Below are positions 44,924 through 56,800 of a stretch of 64,000 nt of DNA, one piece after another. The stretch is from positions 129,009,996 through 129,073,995 of the forward strand of contig NC_061118.1 of NCBI RefSeq assembly GCF_002878395.1, written 5' to 3'. Each line of letters starts with the position of its first letter. Position 1 is the first letter of the stretch. The notes beneath the pieces were generated by a model. The model was not told where the DNA came from, made no database searches, and was given only the letters and a program-made list of their open reading frames with translations. A program made the translations under genes and the position numbers. Source of the stretch: Capsicum annuum (taxonomy: Eukaryota > Streptophyta > Magnoliopsida > Solanales > Solanaceae).

Positions 44924-47380
44924 TGTAATACCCTGTATTTTCCTAGCCTAGATTAACTCTTAATTCATGGGTGATCCAATATAAATTTTTCTAAATACTC
45001 AGTATTTTTCAGTTTAGATCCTGCCATTGGGTAGGAAATTGAATTAGCCTTCCAACAATATAAAATTTGCCTAAATTCGATAACTGGTTAAGAAGTTATG
45101 GCTATTTTAAGTTTCAATCATTAAAAATCATAATTTAGGCCAGTAGCACATCGCGGAGTAAGCCAAAATGACAATTGTCAGTTTCCAGTGAGGTACCGCA
45201 ATATCAGCATATCATGCCAAATCTTATTTTCACATTTGTCAGTTTCCAGTGAGCCAACGCGATTGTACCGCGTCGCACTGAGCTTCCATTTCCTATCCAG
45301 TATTTCAACGTGATTCCACCGTGTCACGCCACCAGCCACATTACCAATTGTCATTTTCCAGTGGCTTGGCGCGATAGCGGCGCATCGCGCCAGGGCCTAA
45401 AATTGAGGTTTTTAGTGTCAAAAAGTAAAAATGTTCTAGGGGTAATAGAGTCTTTTTCCATGACCCAGATCAACCTTAAACACGAAATTATGCCGTAAAT
45501 ACCCTATTATATATTTATTCACTCACTTTTCTCAAGATTTAAAACATTCTCTCTCAAAGAGGCAAAAACCCTAGTTCAAGAAAACAAGGTCAATCCTCAA
45601 GAAATCCTTCAAGAACCTTCTAGAAATAATATTCTAAGGTATGTCAGGTGTTCATTCATGGGTTCCCTTTTTAAACATAAAAGATCTCAGATTCATAATT
45701 TTCATGTTTGAATTAGATTGAATTCATGTTCATGATATTAGTTGGGTTTTAATCCATGATTTAAATGCAAGTTTAATGAAAATTGAATAGTATGTGTGAT
45801 GAACGTATGATTATCTTGATAAACCCTTGAATTTACAAATTTATTAATGTATCATGATGTTCATGTGTTGGCCATTACCATGTAAATAATCCATGCTCCT
45901 CAAGTGTTTGCAAAATTGGCTATATGAAATAAATAGTAGAATCATGACATGTTATTATATGGTCTCAATAATGTACAAGATTATGACCTAAAAGTGTTTG
46001 ATGAAATGCTTATGTGATTTGACTAGTGAAAGCATGACATGTTATTATGCAATCCTATTTATGAATAAGTTCATGTATATCGAGTGTTTGATAAAATATC
46101 TAAATAAGTGCATTGTTAGAAAGCAAGTATTGTTATGCCTTTATGATCATGTTATGTCTTTCTTTTTATGCTATCGAGTCGTGGGGGTATTTAATACCCG
46201 ACAATCTTGCTGTTTACCTAGAGTCAGTGTCAGTTACAGAGTAGTATCAGTCATGTCATGATCAGTAGAACTCAGTCAGTTATAGAACTCAGGAAAACTC
46301 AATTGGCTCAGTATCAGTCAAGTCTAGTTCAGAATACTCAGTTCAGTGTCTTTTAGTTAGGAGTAGGATTCAGCACTGAGCGAGCCTAGGATGGGGGCTT
46401 ACGCATTAGTTATGACTAGGTTCCTAGAAGTAATCCTATGTTCCAGAACTACGTAGCTAGCGTAGGTTATGAGATGTCACCCATTAGATAGGTTTGACAT
46501 ACTTAGGGATCACCCACTAGTTTAGGACTGATCTCAGGGGTCGCCCGTTAGTTAGGACTGATTCCAAAATAGTTGATAGTACTTGTGGCATAGTGCTAAC
46601 ACCCTTCTAATTAGGGTTATAGATTGGGCCCCAGCTAAGTTATCTTAGCTTATTTGGGGCATGTCGGTTAGATAATTACCTCCCACAGTCTCAGTTTTAG
46701 TCTCAGTTTAGAATTTAGTTCAGTTTTACAGAATTTGGACTGTTAGACACAATCACTTAGTATCATTAATTTTGTTATTAGTAACTTCAGATATCAGTTA
46801 CACAATTATTAGAACTCAGTACTTAGCTTTAGAAAAAGCTTAGTTACAGTCTATACATATATGTACAGTATTGCATACTCAGTGATTTATGTAGTATCTT
46901 TTATCCACGTACTCTGAAATTTAGTTACTCTATATCATTCAGTCAGTCAATGTTCATGCATATGAACCCTTGCATTCAGCCTTACCTCATCTAGCTTACC
47001 AGTACATTCCACGTACTGACCACATACTCTTTCTTTACTCTATGATATCCTATATCATAGGTTCGAACGCTCAGGATCCCGACCGTATTTAGACAGATCT
47101 AGCCAATAGTTGGAGATTTAGTAGTGAGTCCTTATCTATTAGGGATATGCTTTATTTTAGTTTATCAGTAGTTCAGTAGTTGGAGTTAGTTAGGGGCTTA
47201 TCCCATCAACTCTATATTCAGATAGTTCAGTTATAGGCTTTTGGACTAGACCAGTTCAGACCGTGTTTAGATTTCAGATGTTTTTAGCAGATGTTATATT
47301 TTATCAGTATTTTAGATTTTGAACCTTATGGCATTTCAACCTATTTTTTGCATTTATTTTAGTATTACTATTCAGTGCTC
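44924..47380 (+). repeat. 3' LTR of element H (3'-truncated)
   Basis: Aligns with 39073 to about 41515. It stops after AGTGCTCA at 47380, so about 90 bp of the LTR end are missing. It contains the best dyad of the family: GGCGCGAT (45368-45375) and ATCGCGCC (45384-45391) form a perfect 8-bp stem with an 8-base loop. Confidence 0.88.
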
Positions 47381-48342
47381 ATAAGTCTAAATGTCTTGTA
47401 AGCTGAGTAAGCAATGCTAAAATCATATAAATTTACCAACTTATAGGATTTCATGCTAAGAATGATAAAAATTAATTCATAAGATCAACCATACAAGTAA
47501 AAATATAAGTAATTCATGAATTCTTGTGATAATACACAATTTATTTCATAAAGGAGCTTAGTAGTTTAAAATCATGTAAAGTGGTATGTACCCTATTTAT
47601 CAAATTCATAAAAATAAATTATGAAAATTGAAGTTCTTAGGAACAAGGAGCTTAATAGACAATTTAATTCATAAAGGAGCTTAATAGTTTAAAATCATGT
47701 AAAGTGGTATGTACCCTATTTATCAAATTCATAAAAATAAATTATGAAAATTGAATTTCTTGGGAACAAGGATGTAAGGAAACCCTTGTTCAAATCCCAC
47801 ATAGCTGAATTTATAAAATTCATGAAGGAAACCTTGAGTTTGGAGCCTTTGAAGTTTAATATTTGCGCGAATCCCTTGCTTGAGAGTTCTATAGAGTTAC
47901 AGAGGAGAGAATTTTTTATGTATGTTAAGGAATGAGGGAAAATTCTTGTACTTTTATAAGTTCATTCAAAATGACTAGTTTACACTAAATCAAATAAAGG
48001 AAAATGAAGTTTTAATGTCGCTTTGGCTATTGGGGTTGCAAGACCTTATCTTGCCTAACTAGTGGTGTGGCATGTAGATATCATGCAACCAACTAGTATG
48101 GCATGATGATATCGCACTAGGCTACTGCTTTTTGCATCTAGTTTGTGTCATGCCTCTGTCGCACGACCTTAACACAAATCCATACTATTTTGGGGTTCTG
48201 TTTGGTCCTGGAACTCATTCTAAAATTTTGAAACACTTCTAAATGGTACTGTTGTCATTCCTAATCATCAATAAACCTTAAAATTACATCAAAACATGTG
48301 GGAGCTATAGAATAAAAACATTGAACTTATGGGGTATAAATA
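47381..48342 (-). repeat. 3' LTR of element E (truncated)
   Basis: Matches the E 5' LTR from about 62717 onward (AAGTCTxAATxTCTTxTAAxCTGAG, TGCTAAAATCATATAAATT). About 1050 bp at its lower side are missing at the junction with H. It ends GGGGTATAAATA (48331-48342), a worn LTR start on the minus strand. It includes a 123-bp tandem duplication and dyads such as GCATGTAGATATCATGC (48070-48086). Confidence 0.75.
47540..47785. repeat. 123-bp tandem duplication in the E 3' LTR
   Basis: Two copies with a period of 123 bp; the block ATAAAGGAGC occurs at 47548 and 47671. They are nearly identical over GTTTAAAATCATGTAAAGTG and the following stretch, so the duplication is younger than most decay around it. 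Confidence 0.85.
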
Positions 48343-49270
48343 TAGCTCCCTCTTGGGATCATTCATCCTTAAATAAAGATTGAGGTGGGAAGGAGTTAAG
48401 TTTTATTAACATTGGGTTAAGGAATAAAGATTATAATGCCCCATAATTGAAACTCTATAATTATGCCTATACAAGGCCTCGAATGGAGCCATCTGGATGC
48501 TAGCATGATAAATGTTATTATAAGTGAACTCAATTAGAGGGAAGGGTCATCCTAATTTACTCTGAAGTCAATCACAAAATCTCTGAACATGTCTTCGATA
48601 GTCTAGATAGTATGCGAAACCTTTCCATATGTCTAGGGGTGGAAACCAGTACTCAGCTTCACATTTGTACCAAGACCCTTTTGAAATGATTGTGAAAATT
48701 GTGAAGTAAATTGAGTACCTTGGTCTATGATTTTAGATAAAGGAACCCCTTGAAGTCTGACTAACTCACAAATGTATACTTTTACACAATCCTTCGCTGA
48801 ATCTGAGGTTTTGACTGGCATAAAGTGGGCTGACTTAGTCATTCGATCTACAATGACCCAAATCAAATCATGTTGACACTTAGTATGGGGAAGTTCCATA
48901 TTAAAATCCATATTGATAACCTCCCACTTGCAAGTAGGGATGCCAACATCTTGAAGTGTACCTCCAAGTCTTTGATTCTTAACTTTCACTCACTGACAAT
49001 TATGACACTTAGCCTCAATCTCTGCTATGTCTATCTTTATATCATTCTAGGATTAGAATTTTTGCAGCTCGTGGTACATCTTGACGGAACATGGGTAAGA
49101 AAATACTTAGATCTATAGCCTTAGCTAATACCTTGTCTCAACCTTTTGACATTGGGAACACACAAACATCCTTGATAGAGAGGAACACTATCTCCTCCTT
49201 AGGAGAAAATCTCCACCTTCTGTTGGTGGACTGCATCAATCAACTGACTTATAGTAGGATCATCATGCTT
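48343..49270 (-). pseudogene. Element E integrase remnant (C-terminus deleted)
   Basis: The polypurine tract (minus strand CCCAAGAGGGAGC, about 48344-48356) is followed within about 100 bp by the integrase core's end (EFTYNNIYHASIQMAPFEAL, near 48470-48530). The integrase C-terminus and chromodomain are therefore deleted. The block at 48633-48989 shows VINMDFNMELPHTK (first Asp), VDRMTKSAHFMPVKTSDSAK and KIIDQGTQFTSQF (second Asp). Both catalytic Asp residues survive, which is better than in copies B and C. The zinc-binding region around 49000-49100 is degraded. Confidence 0.85.
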
Positions 49271-49890
49271 GTTTTCTTTCACATTTGCCACAAGAGTGAA
49301 TTTGAATCATTTTGCACTATCAAGCCCCCATCATCTGCATCAAGCAAACAAACTCCTAAATGGGCTAATCTATGAACCTCTTTAACCAACTCATTTCTCT
49401 CACTTGCAAAATGGGCTATACTACGACTAGACAATCTTATCAGAGCATCTTCCACTACATTTGCTTTACCTAAATGGTAGAGCACATTCATGTCATAGTG
49501 CTTTAATAAACCCAACCACCTTTTATGGAGAAGATGCAACTCCTTCTGTCTAAACACATATTGAGATTCTTATGGTTGGTGAAATTATCTGCATGCACAC
49601 CCTAAAGATAATGTCTCTATAATTTTAGAGAAAACATCACTGTGCCAACCCAAGTCATGGGTATGATAATTCTTCTCGTGATTCTTGAATTGTCTAGAGG
49701 TGTAAGCTATCACTCTCCCATTTTTTTATAAAACACATTCGAGACTAACTTTGGAGGCATCACAATACACTACAAATCCCTCTAATCCATCTGGCAATGC
49801 TAATATCGGTGTGGAAGTCAATCTATCCTCTATCTTTTGAAAACTTTACTCACACTTATTAGAATATTGAAACCATACCTTATTTTATGT
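49271..49890 (-). pseudogene. Element E RNase H remnant
   Basis: The block at 49279-49557 reads KELHLLHKRWLGLLKHYDMN, VLYHLGKANVVEDALIRLSS and LVKEVHRLAHLGVCLLDADD. It is the end of RNase H with the connection to integrase. VEDAL has Glu where relatives have Ala before the last catalytic Asp. The upstream half at 49560-49830 is broken by stops. Confidence 0.82.
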
Positions 49891-50790
49891 CAGCTTATTC
49901 ACAAGTGTAGTTATAGAAGAAAATCCTTCCAAAAAACTCCTGTAATAACAGACTAAGACCAAAGAGCTTCAAATATCGGATGGAGTAATAGCCCTAGGCC
50001 AACAACTCATTGCGTCTGTTTTCAGAGGGTCTACATGAATACCTTCACCTGAAATCACATGGCCAAAAAAGGTGATAGACTCCAACAATAATTCACAGTT
50101 ACTAAATTTCACAAACAACTAACAATCCTTGGGGGTCTGCAACACTATTCTTAGATTGTCAACATGTTCTTCTTTGCTTAGGGAATACATAAGTATGTCA
50201 TCAGTGAAGACAATAACAAGCATAGATAGATATTGCTTGAAAATCCTATTCGTAAAATCCATGAAAGCTGCAGAAGCATTTGATAGCCCAAAAGACATAA
50301 CTACTAACTCATAATGACCATACTGAGTTCTAAAAGAAATCTTTGGAATGCCACACTCATTGACATTTCGCTGATGATATCCTGATCTTAGATAAATTTT
50401 GGAAAAGCTACAAGCACCTTACTGTTGGTTGAATTGGTCATCAACTCTAAGGATAGGATACTTGTTCTTGATGGTGACCATGATTAACTTTCTTTAATCT
50501 ATACACATTCTGAAAGTACTATCCTTTTTTTGCATGCATAAAACTGGTGGACCCCATGAAAAAACACTAGGTCTAATGAAACCATTGTTTAAAAGGTCTT
50601 TAAGTTGTTCTTTAACTCCTTAAGTTATGCGAGAGCCATTCTGTAAAGGGGGATAGAGATGGGCTGGGCTTACAAAAGAAGATCAATCCTAAATTCAAAT
50701 TCCTTATTGGGGAAAACACCAGGTTGATCCTCTGGAAAGATTTCAAGAAACTCATCGACTACATAAATTGACTGGAGGTTTGGGGTGTCA
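49891..50790 (-). pseudogene. Element E reverse transcriptase remnant
   Basis: On the minus strand the active-site box reads VFTDDILMYS near 50180-50220 (FIDD in its relatives). The pieces IKNKYPILRVDDQFNQ, YGHYELVVMSFGLSNASAAFM and RSGYHQ-type text lie between 50240 and 50480, separated by stops. The lead-in at 50670-50888 has PEDQPGVFPNKEFEFRIDLL. Order and spacing agree with the other Gypsy copies. Confidence 0.8.
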
Positions 50791-50889
50791 AACTTAGTAT
50801 CTTTAAACCAAACTAAATGATTTATAAACCATTTCGATATTAATATATGAGCTTTAAGATAGGAGATAAAATGACCTTTGGGTACCACT

Positions 50890-51449
50890 GGACTACCTTT
50901 TCACTCAAGGATGATTTGTTAGGGAATTGAAATTTTACAACTTGGGTACGATAATTAAGTGAGTCATAACAAGAATAGAGCAAATTCATACAAAGAATGA
51001 CATAAAAAACTATTATCTCTAGTCGTATTAAATCTATTGATGTGATTTTCTAAATGACTATAATAGGGTACTTTTGGTGAATTTGTGTAGCAACAACTAG
51101 CTCTCCAGTAGGTGTGGAAACATAAAAATGCTCAAAAATACTTTTGGGACGAACACCAAACTTCATAGCAATAAGTGAGGTTACAAAGGAAGCGTTTGAC
51201 CCTGAATCTAACAACAAAGAAGCATCAACATGAAAGATGTGAAGCATAACAATGACTACATTTGGAGATCTCTTCTTCTCCTTGTAGGAATATAAATCAT
51301 CAAATTAGTTTTGATGTAGATTGCCACCGGCACTAAAAGATGTGCCCGACTGTAGAGTTGGGTGGGCTAACTTGGCTGCTAAAATACTTGAATGAGACTT
51401 CTTATTATCCTATCGAGATGAGGGACAATCCCTAACCTCGTGGCTCAGT
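50890..51449 (-). pseudogene. Element E protease and second half of the zinc knuckle
   Basis: The protease block at 51050-51247 reads IFHVDASLLLDSGSNASFVT and FYVSTPTGELVVATQIHQ. It has a canonical Asp-Ser-Gly-Ser triad, the only one in the window. Further up, at about 51400-51449, LSHEVRDCPSSR is the second half of a CCHC knuckle. Its first half continues at 60348 after the nested element D, in the same frame. Confidence 0.83.
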
Positions 51450-51454
51450 TTTCC
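51450..51454. repeat. Target-site duplication of element D, left
   Basis: TTTCC, directly below the D 3' LTR end (TATCATGACC at 51455). Its partner is 60343-60347. Confidence 0.88.
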
Positions 51455-53391
51455 TATCATGACCCAAACCAATGCCTAGTTATGACAGGTACATAAAGCC
51501 CACCATGAGCCGGAGACCACCCCTTAGCCTATTATCGAGAACACGATAAAAATAAATAACAGAAGTCAATCATTTAAATAGAAATAGAACTCGATAAGAC
51601 AAGGGCAATCTATGAATCACAACCAACATCCAACCTATATATGTCCACAAAAGCTTCTAAACAAACCAGAAAACCAAATGGGTCTGGACATGCCCCCGAC
51701 CATGATCAAAGGAGAATCCAAAATAAAAATATTACCAGTTCCCAAAATATAAAAAGAAACCTAATGAAATGGCAAATCCTTCTAAATGAAGGAGGCTCAC
51801 CAATTCACAATAACTCAATTGATAAATGCTCGACCTAAGACTGCACATAAGTTAACAAAGAACTGTAGGACCCTACATCATGAAATGATGCAGCTTTAAG
51901 AGATAGTCAGTGGGATAAGCACTGGTATGTAACTCAGGGAAAGGGATAAAATAATGAGATATAGAAATTTAGTCAAAACTATGTATCATGAACATGAGAT
52001 TTAAAACCATCAACCTGGACTGTGTAGCTCTATATTTCCTACGGGCATCCACGGGCTATATGGGTTAAGATTTCCCTAGTGAAAGGGCCCTAACACATGT
52101 TAGCCATACAAATCGAGGAAATCTAAGGGAGGTCCAAAGACACCAAGGCTCCAACCATCACAAAAATATATATAATGTATGAACCATGCACATGGTCATA
52201 TAGACCACCACATCGGTAAACGTGGTTTCCAGTATTGGTCTCCAAGGACCTTCACCTTCACGAATAGCTACACAACCCCTCTTTAAGCCCAAATTAAAAA
52301 ATTTGCACATAATCCCAACCGTTAACCCATGAGTCATTTATTAAGGCATTTGACATTTGGTATCATCACACCAATTATACTTGTAAGCTGATTCCATTAT
52401 GCCATAACCATTCTATTAGACAATAGACTCCCAAGTTCTATTTTAATCCAAAACCATGGCCATCAAGGCCTTTCATAACCATTTTATTCTGTTTAGCCTT
52501 TAATGGAATGCAATAGTTTAGACGAGCAAGTATAGCCATCTAATTACCCATTATTCAAAACCAATTTACAAAGTGGGTTAAGGTTAATGCCAATTTCAAG
52601 CCAAAATTCATCAATTTTGGAAACCCATATTCTTCATTCCAAACCATACCATATTGCTCAAATTCATACCCAAACCACCATTAATTAGTTATGAACAATG
52701 CATTTAAAACCATGGGCAAAACCATCCAAGTGATTACCATTCAAAACTGCTCAACCCAATTTTCAATGCCAAAAATAAACCATATAGCTATTAAACCAAT
52801 TCATGAGATCCTAAAAAAATATAAGTGTCGAGATGAAAGACATTCATGAAACACACAAGAAAATAAACAAAATCCAAAGTTGAGAGCTTAAAGATTGAAT
52901 TCATTGAAAACCATAGTTTTCCTTTGGTTTGGAGAGTTTTAGATGATAAGAGTTGTTATTGATTTTACTAACTAATGTTACTAGGGTCACTTAGATGTTT
53001 TAATGTCTTGGGTAAAGTATAAAGGAAGGAAAAGATCAAATTACCCTTGATTAAGAACGTGTAGGAGAAATGGCTTGTAGTTGTTATGGGTCGGGTAAAG
53101 ACTCGTGATGACTTGTCACGAGTCATTGCTGGACATGTGGATTGTGTAGTAACTTTGGGCATTCACACTGTTATGATCATGAGTCCCTCACTACAACTCA
53201 TGACCTTACCTTTTGATTCGTGGGGGGCTAATTGTGACCACAACAGTGACCTAAGGCAACCTTATTGGTTAGGCAATGAATGACATTGTACGACTCATGA
53301 CGAGTGGTAACAACTCATCATCTAAGTCATTTCTTGGGCAATGTTCAATTTCACTTCAAAAATTTGAGAATCCAAAACCAGGGGCATTACA
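51455..53391 (-). repeat. 3' LTR of element D
   Basis: 1937 bp. The minus strand starts TGTAATGCCCCTGG (53391) and ends ATGATA, with the terminal CA worn to TA. The U3 segment at 53080-53340 has many GACTCRTGAC-type dyads; GACTCGTGA (53100-53108) and TCACGAGTC (53116-53124) form a perfect 9-bp stem. Confidence 0.9.
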
Positions 53392-53500
53392 TTACCCCTC
53401 CCAAAGGATCATTCATCACGAATGAGAAGTTACGAGCACCCTAGCACAGATACAAGACATAATGCATCCAAAACTAAGAAAAAATTTGAAATACTGTTAC
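53392..53500 (-). other. Element D polypurine tract and spacer
   Basis: Minus strand CTTTGGGAGGGGTAA (53392-53406) abuts the 3' LTR. GATGAATGATCC just upstream matches the spacers before other tracts in the window. Confidence 0.75.
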
Positions 53501-53950
53501 AATAAAAGAATACATACCTCAAGCATCTTGATCCAACCCAGGGAACAAGAACATATATTTAGCCTTCATATCATCTCCATCTTACCATGTAGCTTCTTCT
53601 ATTTTATGATTTCTCCCAAGCACCTTTACCGAAGCCACATCCTTAGTTCTCAACCTACAAACTTTCCTATCCAAAATCTCTACTAAGACTTCCTCATAAG
53701 ACAAGGATCTGGAATATCAACATCCTCTATAGTAATAACCAACAAAGGATCACCCACAAACTTCTTTAGCATAAACACATGAAAAATAGGATGAATAAAA
53801 GCTAAACTCGCGGGCAACTCCAACTCATAAGCAACATTCCTAGCTCTACTCAAACTTTAATACGGACTAATATAATAGGGCCTAGGTTTCCCTTTTTTCC
53901 CAAACCTCATTACTCCTTTCATAGGAGAAATTTTAAACAACACCTAATCG
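53501..53950 (-). pseudogene. Element D chromodomain and integrase tail
   Basis: On the minus strand, AYELELPASLAFIHPIFHVF and MLKKFVGDPLLVI are followed, after a shift, by SYEEVLVEILDRKVCRLRTK, DVASVKVLGRNHKIEEATW and a stop. This is the end of integrase plus a chromodomain, as in copy C. It places D among the chromoviruses. Confidence 0.85.
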
Positions 53951-54860
53951 CTAACCTCTAACCTAACTCCTTTGGCCTCATATTTGCTTAAGAATTTTTA
54001 TGACTTTGGGTAGTCTTAAGCCTTTTTCTAATCACCTACACCTTCTCCATGGCTTGGTAAACCAAGTCAGGACCAAACAACCTAGTCTCACAAACCTCAA
54101 ACCACCAATAAGAGACCTACAACTTCTACAATAAAGAGCCTCAAAAGGAGCCATCTAAATACTCAAATAAGAACTATTATTGTAAGAAAACTCAATAAGA
54201 GGCAAGTGATCAACTAAACTACCTAAAAAATAAATCACACAGGCCCTTAAAACATCCTCCAAAGTCTGAATAGTCCATTCTTCTTGTCTATTTACTAATT
54301 GATAGTGGAAAGTGGTGATAAGGTTCACCTTTGTCCCCAAACCTTTCTAAAACGAACACCAAAAGTGAGATGTAAACTGCATACCTCAGTCTAAAATGAT
54401 AGACCCTAGCACACCATATAACTTTAATATCTTCTGAATAAACAACTTAGCATAATCGTCTCTCGAGTGATTAGTTCTCACAAGCAAGAAGTGAGCAGAC
54501 TTAGTCATTCTATCAACAATGGTCCAAATAGAATCATACTGATTGCAAGATCTTGGAAGACTCGTAATGAAATCCATATTGATCATCTCCCACTTCCATA
54601 TAGACAACGCTATCTCTTGATAGATCGTACATTTTGCCACAAAGTTTGCCATATCTCTCTTTATATAGTTCCACCAATAGATCTCGTTCAAGTCATGGTA
54701 CATCTTAGTCAAACTCGATGAATCTTATAGCTAGACTCATGAGCCTTAGTAAAAATCTTTTCTTGCAGTCCATTAACATCAGGAACATACAACCTACCTT
54801 TAGACCTCAAGATGCTATTTCCTCCAATATGAAAAGCCATTATATTTTTCTAACCCACAT
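53951..54860 (-). pseudogene. Element D integrase core and zinc-binding remnant
   Basis: 54386-54712 gives MTKMYHDLNEIYWWNYIKRD, VAKCTIYQE, then WKWEMINMDFITSLPRS and VDRMTKSAHFLLVRTNHS. The first catalytic Asp is kept and the second lies at SIILDRG. The linker between the zinc-binding part and the core is shorter than in B, by about 15 residues. 54155-54340 gives TIQTLEDVLRACVIYF (Glu region) and HLPLIEFSYNNSS. Stops and shifts separate the blocks. Confidence 0.87.
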
Positions 54861-55450
54861 CATCCTTAATATCTATAAGTATGGGATCCAATATCTGCTT
54901 TCCTTCATCACAACACTAAGAGATGATTTAACCACTTATTTAATAATGATATCCTCATCCCCAGATTCCAAAAAACAAACTTCTAAGTTAGCCAACCTAT
55001 GAATGTCCTTCACTAACCCTATCTTCTCCTCATCAGTATGAAATAAGATACCCATAGATTCAATTCCTTCAGATTCAATTCCTTCTGAGTGAACTCATAT
55101 CACAAGATCTTATGATTTTTATAAATATCTACTTACACCCTATACAAATAGTGGTGTTAGATTTTCAATGCAAATACCATAATTGATAACTCTAAATTAT
55201 GAGTTTGGTAATTCATATGATGAACCTTAAGATGCCAAGAAGCATAGGCTACAACCTTACTATAATGCATCAAAACACAACCCAGTCCCATATGAGACAC
55301 ATCACAAAACACAATAAAACCATCAGTACCTTCGGGCAGGGTCAAAACTGGTGTAGAAGTCAACTTATCCTTTAGACTCTCATAACTAACCTCACAAGCA
55401 TCAGACCATTAGATCTTATCCTTCTTTTGAGTCAACTTTGTCAATGGAGT
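54861..55450 (-). pseudogene. Element D RNase H remnant
   Basis: 55157-55363 reads TSTPVLTLPEGTDGFIVFCD, GLGCVLMHYSKVVAYASWHL, NYQTHNLELSIMVFALKI. The first Asp (FCDVS) and the Glu (NLEL) are present. The second half, near 54990-55150, is broken. Confidence 0.85.
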
Positions 55451-56300
55451 AACAATAGAAAAGAAACTCTCCATAAATCTCCAGTAATACCGGCCAAGCC
55501 TAAGAAGCTCCTAATGTTAGTTGGAGTCGAGGCTCTAGGACACTTCTTAACTGCCTTAGCTTTCTATGGATCCACCTTGATCTCTTCACTAGAAACCACA
55601 TGCCCAAGAAAGGTCACACCCTTCAGCCTGAACTTACACTTAGAAAATTTAGCATACAACCTCTGATCCTTAAGAGTTTGCAACATAATTTGGAAGTGAT
55701 TGGCATGATCCTTCTCACTCTTAGAATGCAAAAAGATGTCATCAATGAAGAATATCAAAAATAGTCCAAAATTGTCTAAATACCTAGTTCATAAGATCCA
55801 TAAAACCAGCCAGAGCATTAGCTAATCCAAATGAAATAACCAGGACCTTATAGTAGCCATAACGGGTATGAAAAGTAGTCTTGGGAATATCAACCTCCCT
55901 AATTTTCAACTGATGAAATCCAAAACAAAGATAAATCTTAAAGAAACATCTATCACCCTGAAGCTTGTCAAAAAGATCATCTATCCTAAAAATAGGATAC
56001 TTATTCTTCACTGTGACTTTATTCAACTGCTGATAGTCTACACACATTCGAAGGGACCATCCTTTTTACACACAAAAAGCCTATGAGAAAACACAAGGAT
56101 GAATGAAACCCATATCAAGAAGGTCTTTTAAGTACTTCTTCAGCTCTTTTAATTCAGCTGGATCTATTCTATAAGGAGAAATGGAAATATGACGGGTAAC
56201 TAATAAAAGATAAATCCAAAAATTTGTTTCCCCATTGGGAAGAATTTTTGGCAGATCATCAAAAATATTTCAAAAAACTCACTAACCTCGAGGATAGATT
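55451..56300 (-). pseudogene. Element D reverse transcriptase remnant
   Basis: 55784-56047 gives [20 protein letters not shown] and [17 protein letters not shown], where the first catalytic Asp has become Tyr, then [18 protein letters not shown]. 55564-55758 gives IFFIDDIFLHSKSEKDHANH (active-site box intact), LYAKFSKCKF, FLGHVVSS. A shift lies between the blocks at about 55770. Confidence 0.88.
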
Positions 56301-56800
56301 TCAAGGATGAAACCTTTGAACTAGAATCCTTAACCCAAACTAGATGATGAAGACACCCTTCAAAAATCAACTTCTGAGCTCTAAGATATGAAATAAACCT
56401 TCCTTTAGGCACTAAGAAACTTCCCTTTCATTTAATTACTGGTTCATTATGGAATTGGAAACTAACCTTTTGGGTCCTAAAATCTAAGTATGCATAGCAC
56501 AAACGAAGCTAATCCATCCCCAAGATCACATCAAAATTTACCATGTCAAGCTCTATAAGATCCACTAATGTCTCTCTATGAAAGATAGATACTACACAAC
56601 CCCAAAATATATTTTTCTAACAATTATAGAATACCACCAGAGTAGAAATAAAAAAGGGTTTAGAAAAAATTTCAGGACAAAAACCAAAATATACAGCTAC
56701 ATAAGAGGTCACATACGAAAGGGTTGACCTTGGATCAAGCAAACATTAAACACCTCAAGAGAAGAGCTGCAATATACTAGTAACAACATCAGGAGATGTA
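56301..56800 (-). pseudogene. Element D retropepsin remnant
   Basis: The minus strand between 56430 and 56760 carries pieces equivalent to the F protease: CLLDPRSTLSYVTSYVAVYF (Asp-Pro-Arg-Ser at the triad), then FIST-type and ELDMVNFDVILGMD-type motifs, and downstream KGRFISYLRAQKLIFEGCLH at 56200-56412. The triad lacks the Gly found in E. Confidence 0.7.

Larger units (their letters stand above)
39073..47380 (+). mobile_element. Element H: Tekay-type Gypsy, internally rearranged and non-autonomous
   Basis: Plus-strand relative of the 1-15682 array, with 5' LTR 39073-41600, internal region 41601-44923 and 3' LTR 44924-47380 (truncated at its end). Gag and a protease trace remain. Reverse transcriptase, RNase H, integrase and chromodomain are absent, replaced by about 1.4 kb of unrelated sequence that includes another element's polypurine tract. 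The right flank has been lost, so target-site duplication cannot be tested. Confidence 0.85.
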
